Source: Plasmodium malariae (taxonomy: Eukaryota; Apicomplexa; Aconoidasida; Haemosporida; Plasmodiidae). From it: a DNA stretch of 64,000 bases. Location of the stretch: assembly GCF_900090045.1 (NCBI RefSeq), contig NC_041783.1, positions 1,199,501 to 1,263,500 of the forward strand, written 5' to 3'. Below are positions 45,806 through 58,363 of this stretch, piece by piece. Under the pieces are notes generated by a model. That model was not told the origin of the DNA. It ran no database searches and was given only the letters and a program-made list of their open reading frames with translations. Within the stretch, counting starts at the first letter, position 1. The number at the start of each line of letters is the position of its first letter. The position numbers were made by a program, and so were the translations under genes.

Positions 45806-46904
45806 TATATGTATATGTTTGTATATATATATGTCTGTATTTTTTATATTTTTTTTGAACTAGCTGTAATTTATAACCTTGTTTCGTGACATTTTTTTTT
45901 TCTGTAAATTTCACCATCGAATGGAAAAATAAAGTCCGCTCATTCATTAAAGAATATAATTAATATTCTAAATATAAACATGCATTATTTTAATTGTAAT
46001 GGACTTCTCTTCAATCATTTTTAATAAAAAATTAATTAATGAAAAGAGTGTTGCATTGAAAAGTGCACAAACAATATAGTAAAATATAGCAAAAATAGAA
46101 TGTGGGACATGCATTTTATATGTAGATCTTTTTTTCTGTAACTACGCACATATCAAAAAAATGCAATTTGTTTGATAAATGGCCGGAATAAACCTGTGTA
46201 AAATGGAGAAGTGGAAGAACAAGATTAAAAAGTAAAATAAAAATATAGAATAGTTTTTTCCTCTTTACAGGAAAACGAAAAAATTAATTTTTCTTAAAAT
46301 GCCACGTGGTGAATGATTATATATGCACATATATAGATATATACTGTAATAATAACAATAATAAAAATAAAAGGAAATGACAGGAAATAAAAAGTTTAAG
46401 AAAACATAAAAAAATAGTAGCTAAATTTAAAAAAATAATTTCATGGGAATTTAAAAAATGTTGTAAAAATATGAACGTTTTTTTTATTTTTTTGTTATAT
46501 ATCTATTTGCTTATTCAATTTTGACACCCATATATTTGGAGAGAAATGAATAAAACGTTATTTTATTTTAAATGGACAATTATGTTTGTTTAATTATTTT
46601 TATGCGGAATTACAAGATTATATGTCTTGCGCTAATTCTTCGCTTAATGGAATTAGAAAATTTATTACACATTTAAGGAAATATCTTAGCTATACTTTTT
46701 TTTATTTTTACGCCTTTATTTATTAAATAATATTGTGGGCATAAATAAAAAAGAGTATTCTTTTCCTTCTTTTTTTTAAATTACAATTCTATATTGCAAT
46801 TTTTATATTTATTGGAAACGACAAAAAAGGACGAAAAATAAGGCGAAACGGATAAAATGAAATACATAAAATAAAAAAAATATATGAAATAGGACAAAAT
46901 AAAA

Positions 46905-47025
46905 TAGAACGAAATAAAACGAAATAAAACGAAATAAAACGAAATAAATTGAAATAAAACGAAATAAATAGAAATAAAACGAAATAAATAGAAATAAAAC
47001 GAAATAAATAGAAATAAAATAAAAT
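46905..47025. repeat. 10-bp gaaataaaac / 20-bp repeat
   Basis: First there are several copies of a 10-bp gaaataaaac unit, then a 20-bp doublet form alternating gaaataaaac and gaaataaata. It is intergenic. It leaves an F/Y-rich open frame on the - strand that is not a gene. Confidence 0.9.
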
Positions 47026-49230
47026 TTAATGAGATAAAAACTTCTTGAAGGAGACGTAGGAGTTACGTAGATGCATAAGCACACATCTTACGTTTACGTG
47101 TTTTTTTCTTATTTTTTAAATTATAATTTTTCTGATGTTCTCCGTCCAAAAAAAAAAAAAAAAAAAAAGAGAAGAAAGAATAAATGAATCGTATATGAAC
47201 TGTGTAGAATTTTATTTCATCTTTTTTACCTAATATATTCGTTAATTATTACACATGTATGTATAAATATCCATAACGGATGTTTAAATTAATTGCCTAT
47301 TTGCATGGTTTCATTGAATTCGTATATATAACTGCGTAACTACAATGTGTATGTACCTATATAAGTATATTTACGAGAATATATATATATATATATATTA
47401 CATATTTATGTATGTAATTTTTTTTTTTTGGAAGCATCCTCATTTAAATGTAATTTCAAAAAAAAGGTTTTCCTAAGTATATCAAAAAAAAGCAGTATAC
47501 ATGTGACGAGAGATATAAACTAAAAAAAAAGTAAAAGCTACAAATAGAAAAATAAGGACAGTTTTTTATATGGACTATACTACTCTGTGTATTATTTTGA
47601 TTACATTTTTTTTTTATAATTTATGCACAGCATGTCAATGAAATAAAAAATTTCTTTTAAAAGAAAAAAAATAAAAATAAAAATACTATTCAATTAAAAA
47701 ACTGCAAATGTGCTAATTTGTAGGTATACACGTACGCTCACATATATATATAATTAATTTAAATACGTTATATTTATATACAGTACATTCGTATTCATTA
47801 TTTACATACATTGTACATCGTATATAAATGTATGTTTAATCTAATATTGTAATGTAATTTTAATAAACGAGAAAGACTAAAAATAACTCATTTCAAATGC
47901 TCCTAACTTGTATATACATATATGCATACATAAATGCATAAATATATACGTACATATATATATAGATTATGCATGTATAACCCATTAGGGGAAAAAAAAC
48001 ATAATTTTTTTTTTTTTTTTTTTATATTAACATATTTATACATATCTTTTATTCTCATAAGTAGTTTATTTTTTATATCGCGTAAAAATTTTTTTTAACT
48101 GGATGTCATCTTAAGCATTTCACTGAAGAGTATTAATAAAATATAGATGATGTGAAGTGAACGTTATTAAAGTCACTTCGTGTAATATATATATATATAT
48201 ATATATTTTAAGTTAGCTGGAGCAAAAATTGAGATACCAGTTTTACTTTGAAATAATAATCTGCTTTAATGAACGGAAAACATTTAACTTCCTTTTTCCT
48301 TTAAATAAAAGAAAACAAAAAAAATTGATATGATATAATAAAATGAAATGATATAAAATGAAATGATATAAAATGAAATGGTACAAAATGAAATAATAAA
48401 AATAAAATGAAAAAAATAAAATGAAAAAAATAAAATGAAAAAAATGAAATGAAAAAACTGAAATGAAAAAAAATAAAATGAAAAAGGATACAATGAAAAC
48501 AAATGAAATGAAAAAATAGGAAAAGAACAAAGTTATGAATATATATTTATCCGAAAGAAGAAGAAGAAGAAGAAGAGCCATAGATCTCTGCATCCTTATA
48601 AACACGTCTAACTGTCCTTCAGAATTGTATGAATACACAAATAGAGTTGTAGTTGAATCTTGGAACCATAAATGATGTTATTTTTAAAATGACACAATGA
48701 CAGTGAAAATATAATATTCCTATTTTTTGACATGGACGTGAAGGATGTACGTATGTATATGCATATATATTATATATATATATATATATATAAGTACACT
48801 TTTGCAGAATATAACATTTGTGCGTACTCTTTTTTTTTTCTTTTTTTTTCCTTTTCTTTTTTTGTTTTTTTTTTTTTTTTTTTGTTTACCATTAGAAAGA
48901 ATAAACTGATATACGTCCAATTACTCGTTTATGTCAGTTGTTACAAGAGGGACGTGACAAAGTGATATACATGCCGGTGATATATAATATATAGGTAAAA
49001 GACCCATACACATATACATGTGCATACGTGTGTTTGTACGTTTGTTTGCACATGTATTTGTACTTGTATTTGTACGTATAATTGTACGTATAACTGTATG
49101 TATAATTGTACGTATAACTGTATGTATAATTGTACGTATATCTGTACATATATTTGTGTATGGGCAAAAAGCTCCTCCAATTTTGCGCTTAAACAACTGT
49201 AAAATTATAAAAAAAAGAGGGATAAAAAAA

Positions 49231-52200
49231 ATGGTTGAAAATGGATGTAGTTTATTAATTAGAAATTTAAGTTTTGAAACAAGCCCCGAAAAAGTAAGAA
49301 AAGTTTTTGAGAATTTTGGAAAAATTCGTGATGTCTATTTACCTTTAGATCATTATACTAGAAGACCTAGAGGTTTTGGATTCGTTGAATATTATGATCC
49401 TAAATATGCGAAAGAGGCTTTAAATACTTTAAATAATTCTAAAATAGATGGAAAAGAAATTAAAATTATTATAGCTCAAAACAGGAGGAAATCTCCTGAT
49501 ACCATGAAAATGTACCATTATAATGCTTATGAGTCGAGATATAGAAAAGGGGTAAGGTATAATAGCAGCAGAAAAAGGTATAAAAGTAGATATAGATCGA
49601 TGGAAAGATATAGGTACAAAAATAAAAGGGGTAGGAGCAGAAGTGGAAGTAGAAGTGGAAGTAGAAGTGGAAGTAGAAGTGGAAGTAGAAGCGGAAGTAG
49701 AAGTGGAAGTAGAAGCAGAAGTAGAAGTGGAAGTAGAAGTCTAGGTTTACAGAAGTACAAAAAGGAGAAAAATAACAGACGTTATGCAAAATATTCTAGA
49801 AGTGCTTCTAGCTGTTGCTCCACGTCTTCTGATTATTCCTCCTATAGAGATAGTAAAAGTGGAAGTAGGACCAAAAGTACTATTAGAAGTGACAGTAGTA
49901 GCAACAGTAGAAGTGGCAGTACCCGTAGAAGGAGCAGCCGAAGCAGCGGAAGCGATTATGATTATAGCAAAAGAAAAAATAAAAACGAGAACCCAAAAAA
50001 GGAAGAAAAAGATGGCGTAAAAGTTGGAGCGAATGATGGAACGAATGACGTAGCGAATGATGGATCGAATGATGGATCGAATGATGGATCGAATGATGGA
50101 ACTAATAACGGATCGAATGATGGAACTAATAACGGATCGAATGACAGAGCTAGTGACAAATTAGGAAAGGGAGGAAAGAAGAGTATAAAAAAGTGTGCAA
50201 ATAAGGGGTACTCATCATGCAAAAGCAGAAAAATATATGTGGGGAAGCGTAATCGGAGCTCTATGAAAAGAAAGAGAAGTTATTCAGTAGAGGATGTGTC
50301 TTATGAGGGAATCTCATCTAAAAGTTTTGCAAGCAGTGGACAGGATAAAGAAGAGAAAAGAATTAAGTCTAGTAAATATAGCCGTGAACATAGTAAAAGT
50401 GCAAGCAGTATTAGAAGTATTTTGAACGAAACATATGACGACATAGATAAGAAAGAAAGTAATAATAGTTACAGTAGCAAAAGCGCGTATTTAATAGATG
50501 ATCATTTTGACAAAAATGCAAAGGATAAAAATGTAAAAGATAAAAAAAGTTGTTGGCTTAGTTCCTGTTCAAAGGAAAAATGTTCTGAGGGAGGAACGCT
50601 TATAGAATATGTTTTTAAGGAAGGAAAAACACATATAAAAAAAGCAAAAAAAGAAGTAAAGAATAATATTTTGCAAAACTTTCCATGTAGTAAGTTGAAG
50701 TACAAGGGTAATGAACAGAGTGAGGGCTCCTCTTCAGAAAAAAGTTTTGATGAGCATGAAAATTCTTTAAAGGAAGGATTGAACAAACAGAAAAGTAAAG
50801 AATGCCATAATAAAAAAGAAAAAAGTGAGAAACGTAAAAACGCTTCTACTCGACTTGTTATGGATGGAAGAAAGCAAAAAAGTGCAAGTATATCACGTAC
50901 TGCACGCGGAGAATGCGGAGCAGATTGTGTAATGAACAGTAATACTAACAGTAATGCTAACAGTAATGCTAACAGTAATGCTAACAGTAATGCTAACAGT
51001 AATGCTAACAGTAATGCTAACAGTAATGCTAACAGTAATGCTAACAGTAATGCTAACAGTAATGCTAACAGTAATGCTAACAGAGATGTCAACAGAGATG
51101 TCAACAATGAAGCTAATAGAACTGATAATAGCATTGCGAATAGTGCTGCCAGAGCCTCCAACTATGATGTTGGCAAAGATGAGCAGGGGAAAAAGCCTGT
51201 GTCTGACTTGTTACAGTCAAGTAACATTTCAAATTCAACCAAAATTTTAGAATCACATTTTTCTTATTTATGTAATAAATACATTGATGGGGATTCTAAA
51301 AAAGATAATAATGAAAATAGAACTAATAGCGAATGTAAGGAATTAGATGCAACTACTATTGAGGGGAAAATTCCACGTAATTTAATTATGAGTGACAAGA
51401 TGAAAATATTAAAGCAGGGGGGAGATGAAGAACTATTGAATACTCAAATTGAAGATGACTGTGTTTCGGAGCATGTAGTAAAAGAAAAGTACAATGAACA
51501 TATAAATGTTTCTTCTTCGAATATGAAAAATAAAATGGATCATATGAGTACAAGTGAAAATCGATGTAGGGATGACACGACAAACAATAGTAGTGAACAT
51601 TGCACCTATGAAAGTTTCAAGGAAAAAAAAAGAAAAGAAAAAGATTTTTCCTTAAAGGATAGGATAATATCAAAGGGGAAAGAATCAGCGAGTTTCGGTC
51701 GTAGAGGGAAAGCAGGTGGTAGTGGAAAAAGTAGTGGTAGCGGTAGGAGTGATAGTGGAAAAAGTAGTGGTAGCGGTAGGAGTGATAGTGGAAAAAGTAG
51801 TGGTAGCGGTAGGAGTGATAGTGGAAAAAATAGTGGTAGCGGTAGGAGTGATAGTGAAAACAGTAGTGGTAGCGGTAGGAGTGATAGTGGAAGCATTAGT
51901 GATCGAAGCAGTGATAGTGGAAGTATTGGCGGTCGAAGGAGTGATCGTGGAAGGAACATGTCGTGCCGCTCAAGAAATACCAGTTCAGGGTACAAAAAGA
52001 AATATAGGCAAAACTATTTACATAAAAAAAAGAAGAAAAAACGAATTAATGAAAGTTTATCAAATGGAAACATGGATTATCGAAAAACGTCTGATTATAA
52101 GGAAGAAATGAGTGATAAACACACTAGCAAAAATTACAGAAAATTATTGCAAGGGAAGAGAAAAAGGGAGATAAGTAAAAATTGCTCAAAAATTAAGGAA

Positions 52201-53137
52201 AGTAAAAGTTACTCCTATTTTAAAAGTGAAAGCACAAATGATGATGAAGGGTATAATAGGTGTAGAGACAGAAGTAGACGAGGAAGTAATAGTGATAGGG
52301 AAGAAGGTAGCCGGAAAAGAAGAAAAATAGGGGACGAAAATGCAGAAACTAAGAGAGTAAGACACAAGGTAAGTGTAGATAATGAAGTGGAAAATAACCA
52401 GGTTGATCTTGCAAGAAACGATGAAATGGGGAAAAAGAAAAAAAAAAAAAAAATGTAACAAACACAGTAATATTATTAAGCATGTACTAAATAATAAGAG
52501 TGCAAGGAGTAGATCTAAGGGTATGAGAACATGTAACAAAGAGGATACTTATTCAAAACAAAAGAAAAAAAAGAATTCTCCTAGTAGTGCCAGCAGTGCT
52601 CGAAATGGTAGTAGTGCTAGAAGTAGCAGTAGTACAAGTGAAGTGAGTTATAAAAGTAAAAGCATTTATGAGGATTCATACGAACTATCAGATGATAAAG
52701 ATTATAGTTTAGAAGAAAAAAAAGGAAACAAAAAAAAAAGCAATACAAAAAAAGGAAAAACAAAAGGTACTTTTAAATATTCTGAGGAATCATACGAACT
52801 GAGACATCATTCTAAACATCATAATAATAAAATAAAATATAAAGCAATAAATAAAAACAAAAAATTAAAAAAAAGAAACGTATATAATAATTCTTACGAA
52901 AAATCAACATACAGTAAAAGTAAGAGTTATTGCTCTGTCGAATTATCATCAACTAACAGTACAAAAAGTAACTATAGCAATTCATCAAAAAGGATGAGTA
53001 ATATAAAATATTATAAGAGATGCGGGAATACAATCAAACACAAACATGTAAGAAATAGGAAGAATAGAAGACTCGATAAATCTGGAAGTTCATCTATCAG
53101 TTATGGAATATCCCCAGTGGATAGAAGTAACAGTTGA
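49231..53137 (+). CDS. SR protein with one RRM, SRSF10/12-like; frameshift at poly-A
   Basis: Splicing-factor-type protein. The RRM occupies residues about 6-84 with RNP2-like LLIRNL and RNP1-like RGFGFVEY. The stretch DVYLPLDHYTRRPRGFGF and the tail QNRRKSPDTMK match the SRSF10/SRSF12 subgroup. A long RS-like region follows: GSRSGSR repeats (49640-49740), NDGS, NSNA (50938-51090) and GKSSGSGRSDS repeats (51715-51930). It would bind exonic RNA and spliceosome partners in the nucleus. The start is the ATG at 49231 immediately before the RRM. The frame ends at a TAA (52458) just after a run of sixteen A (52438-52453). With one A fewer it would continue to 53137 through about 230 more residues of the same K/S-rich composition. 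I therefore give the gene extent to 53137 and treat the stop as suspect. Confidence 0.85.
50938..51085 (+). repeat. 12-bp in-frame repeat (NSNA) in the SR protein
   Basis: About eleven copies of a 12-bp unit aacagtaatgct encode NSNA repeats, followed by diverged NRDV units. They sit in the low-complexity tail of the SR protein. Confidence 0.93.
51715..51900 (+). repeat. 36-bp in-frame repeat (GKSSGSGRSDS) in the SR protein
   Basis: About five copies of a 33-36 bp unit encode SGSGRSDSGKSS. They supply Ser/Arg dipeptides and thus resemble an RS domain. Confidence 0.88.
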
Positions 53138-54599
53138 GCAGGAAAATTGTGCTAGCCGTGTGACGTGCGAAAGTGTCTGTGAATGTACTGTAAAAATATA
53201 TGCACCCATATATGTACATAGATATATATGTGGGAGAAAAGTTATTCGTCCTTACCTTTTTTTTTAATCAGCGAATTTATATCATTGCGATTTAAAGGCA
53301 AGCAAAGTAGTACACAGTGATACAGGGTAAAAAAAAAAAAAATTTTAAATAATTAATAAAAATTAAAATATTAAAAAAGAGAGCATTTTATGGAAAAATA
53401 GGACAAAAATAAACAGTTCACATGTTCCTTACTCAGAATGTAATTAAAATTTTTTTTTTTTTTTTTTTTTTTCGAAACGGTATTTACAATTTTGTGTATT
53501 CTTTGAATTTTGGAATTTTTGTCAAAGTTCCTAGTTGATGTGTGAATATCTGGCAAGGAATTTTCAAAGGACCCTTACATTTATTGTGTATGTGTATATA
53601 CGTTTGAAGATACAACGAGCATTATCCGTGTAGATTGTATATTTTAGTTTTATTTTGGCTATGCAGTGAATTTAATGAACTGATAAAATAGTCATTTTAT
53701 ATTGTAACTAAATGAAAAATATTTACATATACATATGTACATTCGTTAGAATATACTTTTTTATATTTAGTATGGAGCTTCCATGAACTTAAGTTCATGC
53801 TCCAATTTCGACCATTTTCATATAATCAATTTATGCATTCATTCGTTCGCTTTGCTTACCCCCATTTTTCTATTTTTCCCATTTTTCTTATTTCTTTTTT
53901 TTTTCGCGTTTTTTGTGATATAGCATTTTGTTTTGCATGCTTTTTATTTACCATATATATGCACATCAATTTTGTAATTACTCGATTTATAATTATAGTT
54001 TATTATGTTACGTCATGCTATGCTATGTAATATATTCCTGCGCTTAATTATTTTTTTTAAGTTTAACGTTTTATTAAAAAGCGTTTAGTCTTCCCACTTA
54101 AAAAAGGAGGTGCAAAATGTGCATTAAAATAAAAAAAAAATAAAAATAAAAAAAACTAGGGAGGAAAGGGAAAGATAAGGAAAAGGAGTAATATAATGGG
54201 AATATTAATCGTATGCACATATATATATACATCCGTATGTACATATGAATGTATGCTTGAAGGCACAAAATATTTAGAGGGAAATTGATAAAAAGATGTG
54301 TTGAAAATTTATGTACTTTGCTTATCTCTTCGCATTCTTTAAAGTGAACCGATTAAAAACAAAATTATTTGCGCCGATTTATTACGTGAAATTATAAAAA
54401 ATAGTTTTGTGTGTTAACTGAACAGGGAAAATTATGGCCGAGTTTGTGCAATATTAAAAGTTCATTAAAATAAAAAAAAAAATAAAAAAAAAGCAAAAAA
54501 AGGAAAAATGGAGAGGAATAATGGTAAAATGAAAAATTAACGTGAACATAAATCCACGACAGTACATACCCTTGTACGCCTTAAAAGCCTGGGAATAGT
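53138..54599. other. Convergent intergenic region, SR protein / SmF
   Basis: The 3' ends of the SR-protein gene (+) and the SmF gene (-) meet here. The space is AT-rich with poly-A near 53331-53343, poly-T near 53451-53472, and A-rich runs near 54130-54150 and 54473-54495. No exon is supported. Confidence 0.5.
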
Positions 54600-55808
54600 T
54601 CACTTCTCAGAATTTTCGTTTTCGTTATCTTCTCTTATATAGAGGATGTTGTTGCACCTAAAAAAAAAAAAAAAATAAAATGAGCACAGATAATTCTGTC
54701 ACTAAAAAAATTCGCAATCTCTGCATTGTTCATTCATTTTGATCCGTTCATCAGTTGAATGGTTCATTCTTTTTTTTCTTTTTTTCTTTTTCCATTTTGG
54801 GGTGATTTGATAATTTACCTTAAAAATATTTCGCCCAAGGTACCCTTATACTCACCATGTATCCACTCCTCCGCACTTGTAAGTCGTATGTTCATGTATG
54901 CATCAAAAGATTTTAGATTTCCTGTGAATTAAATAATGAAATGTATTTCCATTACGAGTGAGTTAGTACACTAGGAACGAAGCTTAACACATGGGCACAA
55001 ATTGAGATATCATTTTGTGTATGTGTTGGTGGTAGTTTGTACGGTAGTTTGAGAGGTAGATTGAGCAGTAGATTGAGCAGTAGATTGAGCAGTAGATTGA
55101 GCGGTAGATTGAGCGGTAGATTGAGCGGTAGATTGAGCGGTAGATTGAGCGGTAGATTGAGCGGTAGATTGAGCGGTAGATTGAGCGGTAGATTGAGCGG
55201 TAGATTGAGCGGTAGATTGAGCGGTAGATTGAGCGGTAGATTGAGCGGTGGTTTGAGCAGTAGATTGAGCGGTAGATTGAGCGGTGGTTTGAGCGATAGT
55301 ATGAGCGGTAGTATATATGATTGTCTGCACGCTCGTTTGCATGGCCGTATATATATGGACGACCGTACGTCTGCTCGTATGGCCGTTTGTACGACAAGGG
55401 CGAACTTAAATCACTGATAGTACCTTTGTATTCCATTCCCCACTTCAATTTTATGATGACTCGATTTCCAGCTAAGCTATTTAAAAATGGCTTGGGATTG
55501 AGAGGAGCAATTCCCTGAATGTAAATGTAGTGTTTGATGTGTTACAGAATATGATATTTTTTAATAAAGTTTTTTTGATAATTTTTTGGCGCTTTTTAGG
55601 CGTTTCTTTAACGTATTTTTTACATTTTTTTGACATATTTTTTGACATATTTTTTACGCTTTTTTGACATATTTTTTTTTCTTATTTGGAAAAATGTCTG
55701 TATATATGATTCTGTCATTCTAGATAGCTCGAAATGTAAGCACTGCTAGGTATGCAATAAATATATTCTCTTCAAAATTTTTTCAAATTTCTTGCTTACC
55801 ACTGACAT
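54600..55808 (-). CDS. SNRPF: Small nuclear ribonucleoprotein F (SmF), four exons
   Basis: A core Sm-ring subunit of spliceosomal U1, U2, U4 and U5 snRNPs. Exons: 55808-55800 (only MSV), 55514-55424, 54921-54819 and 54657-54600. The splice phases are 0, 1 and 2, and all join cleanly with GT-AG borders. The 86-residue product runs [17 protein letters not shown] ... [20 protein letters not shown] ... [17 protein letters not shown], with a short acidic tail. It is co-linear with human SmF ([19 protein letters not shown]), covering Sm motifs 1 and 2 completely. Exon 1 is nine bases and would be missed by most gene finders. Intron 2 (54922-55423) carries a 12-bp minisatellite. The protein sits in the nucleus and, with D1, D2, D3, B, E and G, encircles the U-rich Sm site. 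Confidence 0.95.
55048..55315. repeat. 12-bp minisatellite in SmF intron 2
   Basis: About twenty-two tandem copies of a 12-bp unit gagcggtagatt, with gagcagtagatt variants at the edges. It fills over half of SmF intron 2. Being a multiple of three it is open in several frames (IYRS, AQST, GRLS repeats), none of which is a gene. Confidence 0.95.
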
Positions 55809-57497
55809 GTTTAGTTAAGATAGACCAAAAATGGAAAATGGAGAAAGAACGGGTAAAAAAAAAAAGGAAAAAATAAAATAAAATATTAAGAACAAAATAA
55901 AAACAAAGGAGAGAAATATTCGGTCGCACTGCTTAAAAATTAATTCTTGTACATTTATCCTTTTTAAAAATAAATTTTTATTGAACTTTTTTTCTAAAAA
56001 ATTACAAGTGTTGATGCGTCCTAAGCACTTAATATATTTTTGCTTCCTTCCATTTTTTGCCCACCCTTTAAATGATTTTTTTTTTTTCCTTTACGTTTGT
56101 TCATACGTATTATATATATATATATATACATATTATGCACAAATATATGTACATGTATATGCATATATAAATGCTTACATACATAATACATAAGTAATGC
56201 GTACGTGCTTATTTATATGCAAATTTAACACTGTTGAACGTTGTTGTTTTATACCGCCGTACCTGAACAACATTTCTCTAATTTCAATTATATGTCAAAA
56301 CTCAAAATGCCCACGTATATACATACATACATACATTATATATATATATATATATATACATACATATAAATATATATATGTGTATATGTGCTTATATATA
56401 AAATTTTGAAGAAGCTTATTTTACTTTTTTCTCCTTGCAAGCTTTTAATTATATATAATTATTAGGAAATATGAAAAAAAACAAAAAAATTTCATTATAT
56501 AAATTACAATTTAATTATGTTTAATTATTTTCAAAATAATATCAACTATAAAAAAAAATTTTTTAAATCAAAAAAAAAAAAAGAATTAAGAATATGGTAA
56601 ACACTGTATATATGTATGAACCCTTAAAGATCGGTACGATCAAAAACCACATTTTATAAGTAAAATGTGCATATCGTTTCGCTGATACATCTAAGCATGT
56701 ATGATGGTATGCATACATGTATGTATATATATATAAATATGTAAAAATATATATAGTAAAACCTGAAAAAATGGCGATTTTATTTTTTCCCTTACGAATC
56801 GGCGCACACATATATAGGCATGTATATACATATATTTATATATATATATATATGTACACATAATATATATGTAACACACTTGTATAATTACCAAAAAATA
56901 CAGCCTCTTTTTTTCCTCGACTGTCATATAACATATAGGTATTTATTTATACCTAATATAATTAACATATTATTTTATAAAAAGGGGAAAAAATAAAAAA
57001 AAAATTATAAATCAATATTGTACAGTTAATTAAAAAAAACTGATTTAAAAAAAAAATTTCAAAAGGATCAACAAGAAGGAAGGGATCAATAAAGAGATAT
57101 AAGGATAAGTTCAAAAAGGTATGAAGCTATGCCACAACAACGCAATAATGCTACGAAGGTAGTCAACTCTTCACAGTAATGTATATATACGAATATATTG
57201 ATGTATTTTATTTATTATACACATGTAATATTTTACACCACATATATTCTATAAACAAACTTTACACTTAAAAAGAATTTAATTCAAATAAAATGGGGAA
57301 ATGAACACATATACGTGTGTATACATCTACACATACATGCATACACATATGTGAGACTATACAAATTTATAAAAACACTTTATTAGTATTACAAAACGAT
57401 TTATTATTATGATGCACTACATCCCATAATGTTTTACAATAAATGCGCAGGATGATACCGACATATATACATATACAATTCCCGTAGTATATATATT
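55809..57497. other. SmF upstream / phosphatase downstream region
   Basis: This holds the SmF promoter and the tyrosine-phosphatase 3' flank, both - strand. It has TA runs near 56111-56128 and 56337-56358, and A-rich stretches near 56995-57055. I see no exon. Confidence 0.5.
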
Positions 57498-58323
57498 TCA
57501 CCTAAAATCATAACAGCCTATATTTGAGTAACCCAACACTTTTTCTAAAAATAAGCATAACCATTTTTGCATTTTAAGATATTGTTCTTTTACTTTTCCT
57601 ATTTCTTCATTAGACTTTACTACAGTATCAAAGTCATGTTTCTTTATTATCATTCTATAAGCAGAAACAAATTCTCCCGTTCTGTCTCTACCTCTTCTAC
57701 AATGAATTACAAATATTGTATTCTTCATTGTATTAAATTTTTCTGTTAAGTCTTGTACTCGTTCCAGTAATTTGTCCGTATCCCAATTTTGGCTCTTCAA
57801 TTCTTGTTCAAGTGTCTACAAGGGGAAAGGTGTAATTGAACCCATGTAACCTAGTACATATTGGCGCGTTAATAAACTTCTACATTAACGTATGCATGTA
57901 TGTGCATAAGTGCATATAGACATATGCTAAGTCAGATAATCAATAGTATGTTCGCCATTAATTCTGGCTCTTTTAAAATTATTACCTTGTTATCTATGTC
58001 AAACGGATTATCCTTATGTCCTAATATTACATAATTAATGATGGATGCATCTTTTATATTACATCTTTGGGCGGTGTAGCAACATCCATCCTGTAGCGTG
58101 AAGAAGCAAAAAAAAAAAAAAAAAAATTTGGATAAACGGATGCGCGGTCAAACAGACGAACACAATGTATGGAGATGCACTGGTCAAACCTTTATGTCAT
58201 TCCTCAAAAAAGATATGATGTATAGGGATAAACTATCGTCGTAATTTAAGTTCGAGTTCTCCATTAAAGTTTTAATGTGGTTACGCAACAAGTCCTCGGA
58301 GAATATGCCTAAAGAAGAAAAGG

Positions 58324-58363
<40 letters not shown>

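Larger units (their letters stand above)
43665..49230. other. Long divergent intergenic region
   Basis: A 5.5-kb spacer lies between the coiled-coil gene (-) and the SR-protein gene (+). It holds poly-A/T runs near 44024-44040, 44409-44434, 45067-45085, 45329-45350, 47149-47169 and 48006-48024. It also has a TA run near 48186-48205 and two minisatellites (45709-45805, 46905-47025). A GC-richer open patch at 48536-48680 is described as a finding. No gene is firmly supported. Confidence 0.5.

Noticed and set aside
55010..55417. IYRS-, AQST- and GRLS-repeat open frames
   Set aside because: All derive from the 12-bp minisatellite in SmF intron 2; conserved SmF exons flank it.
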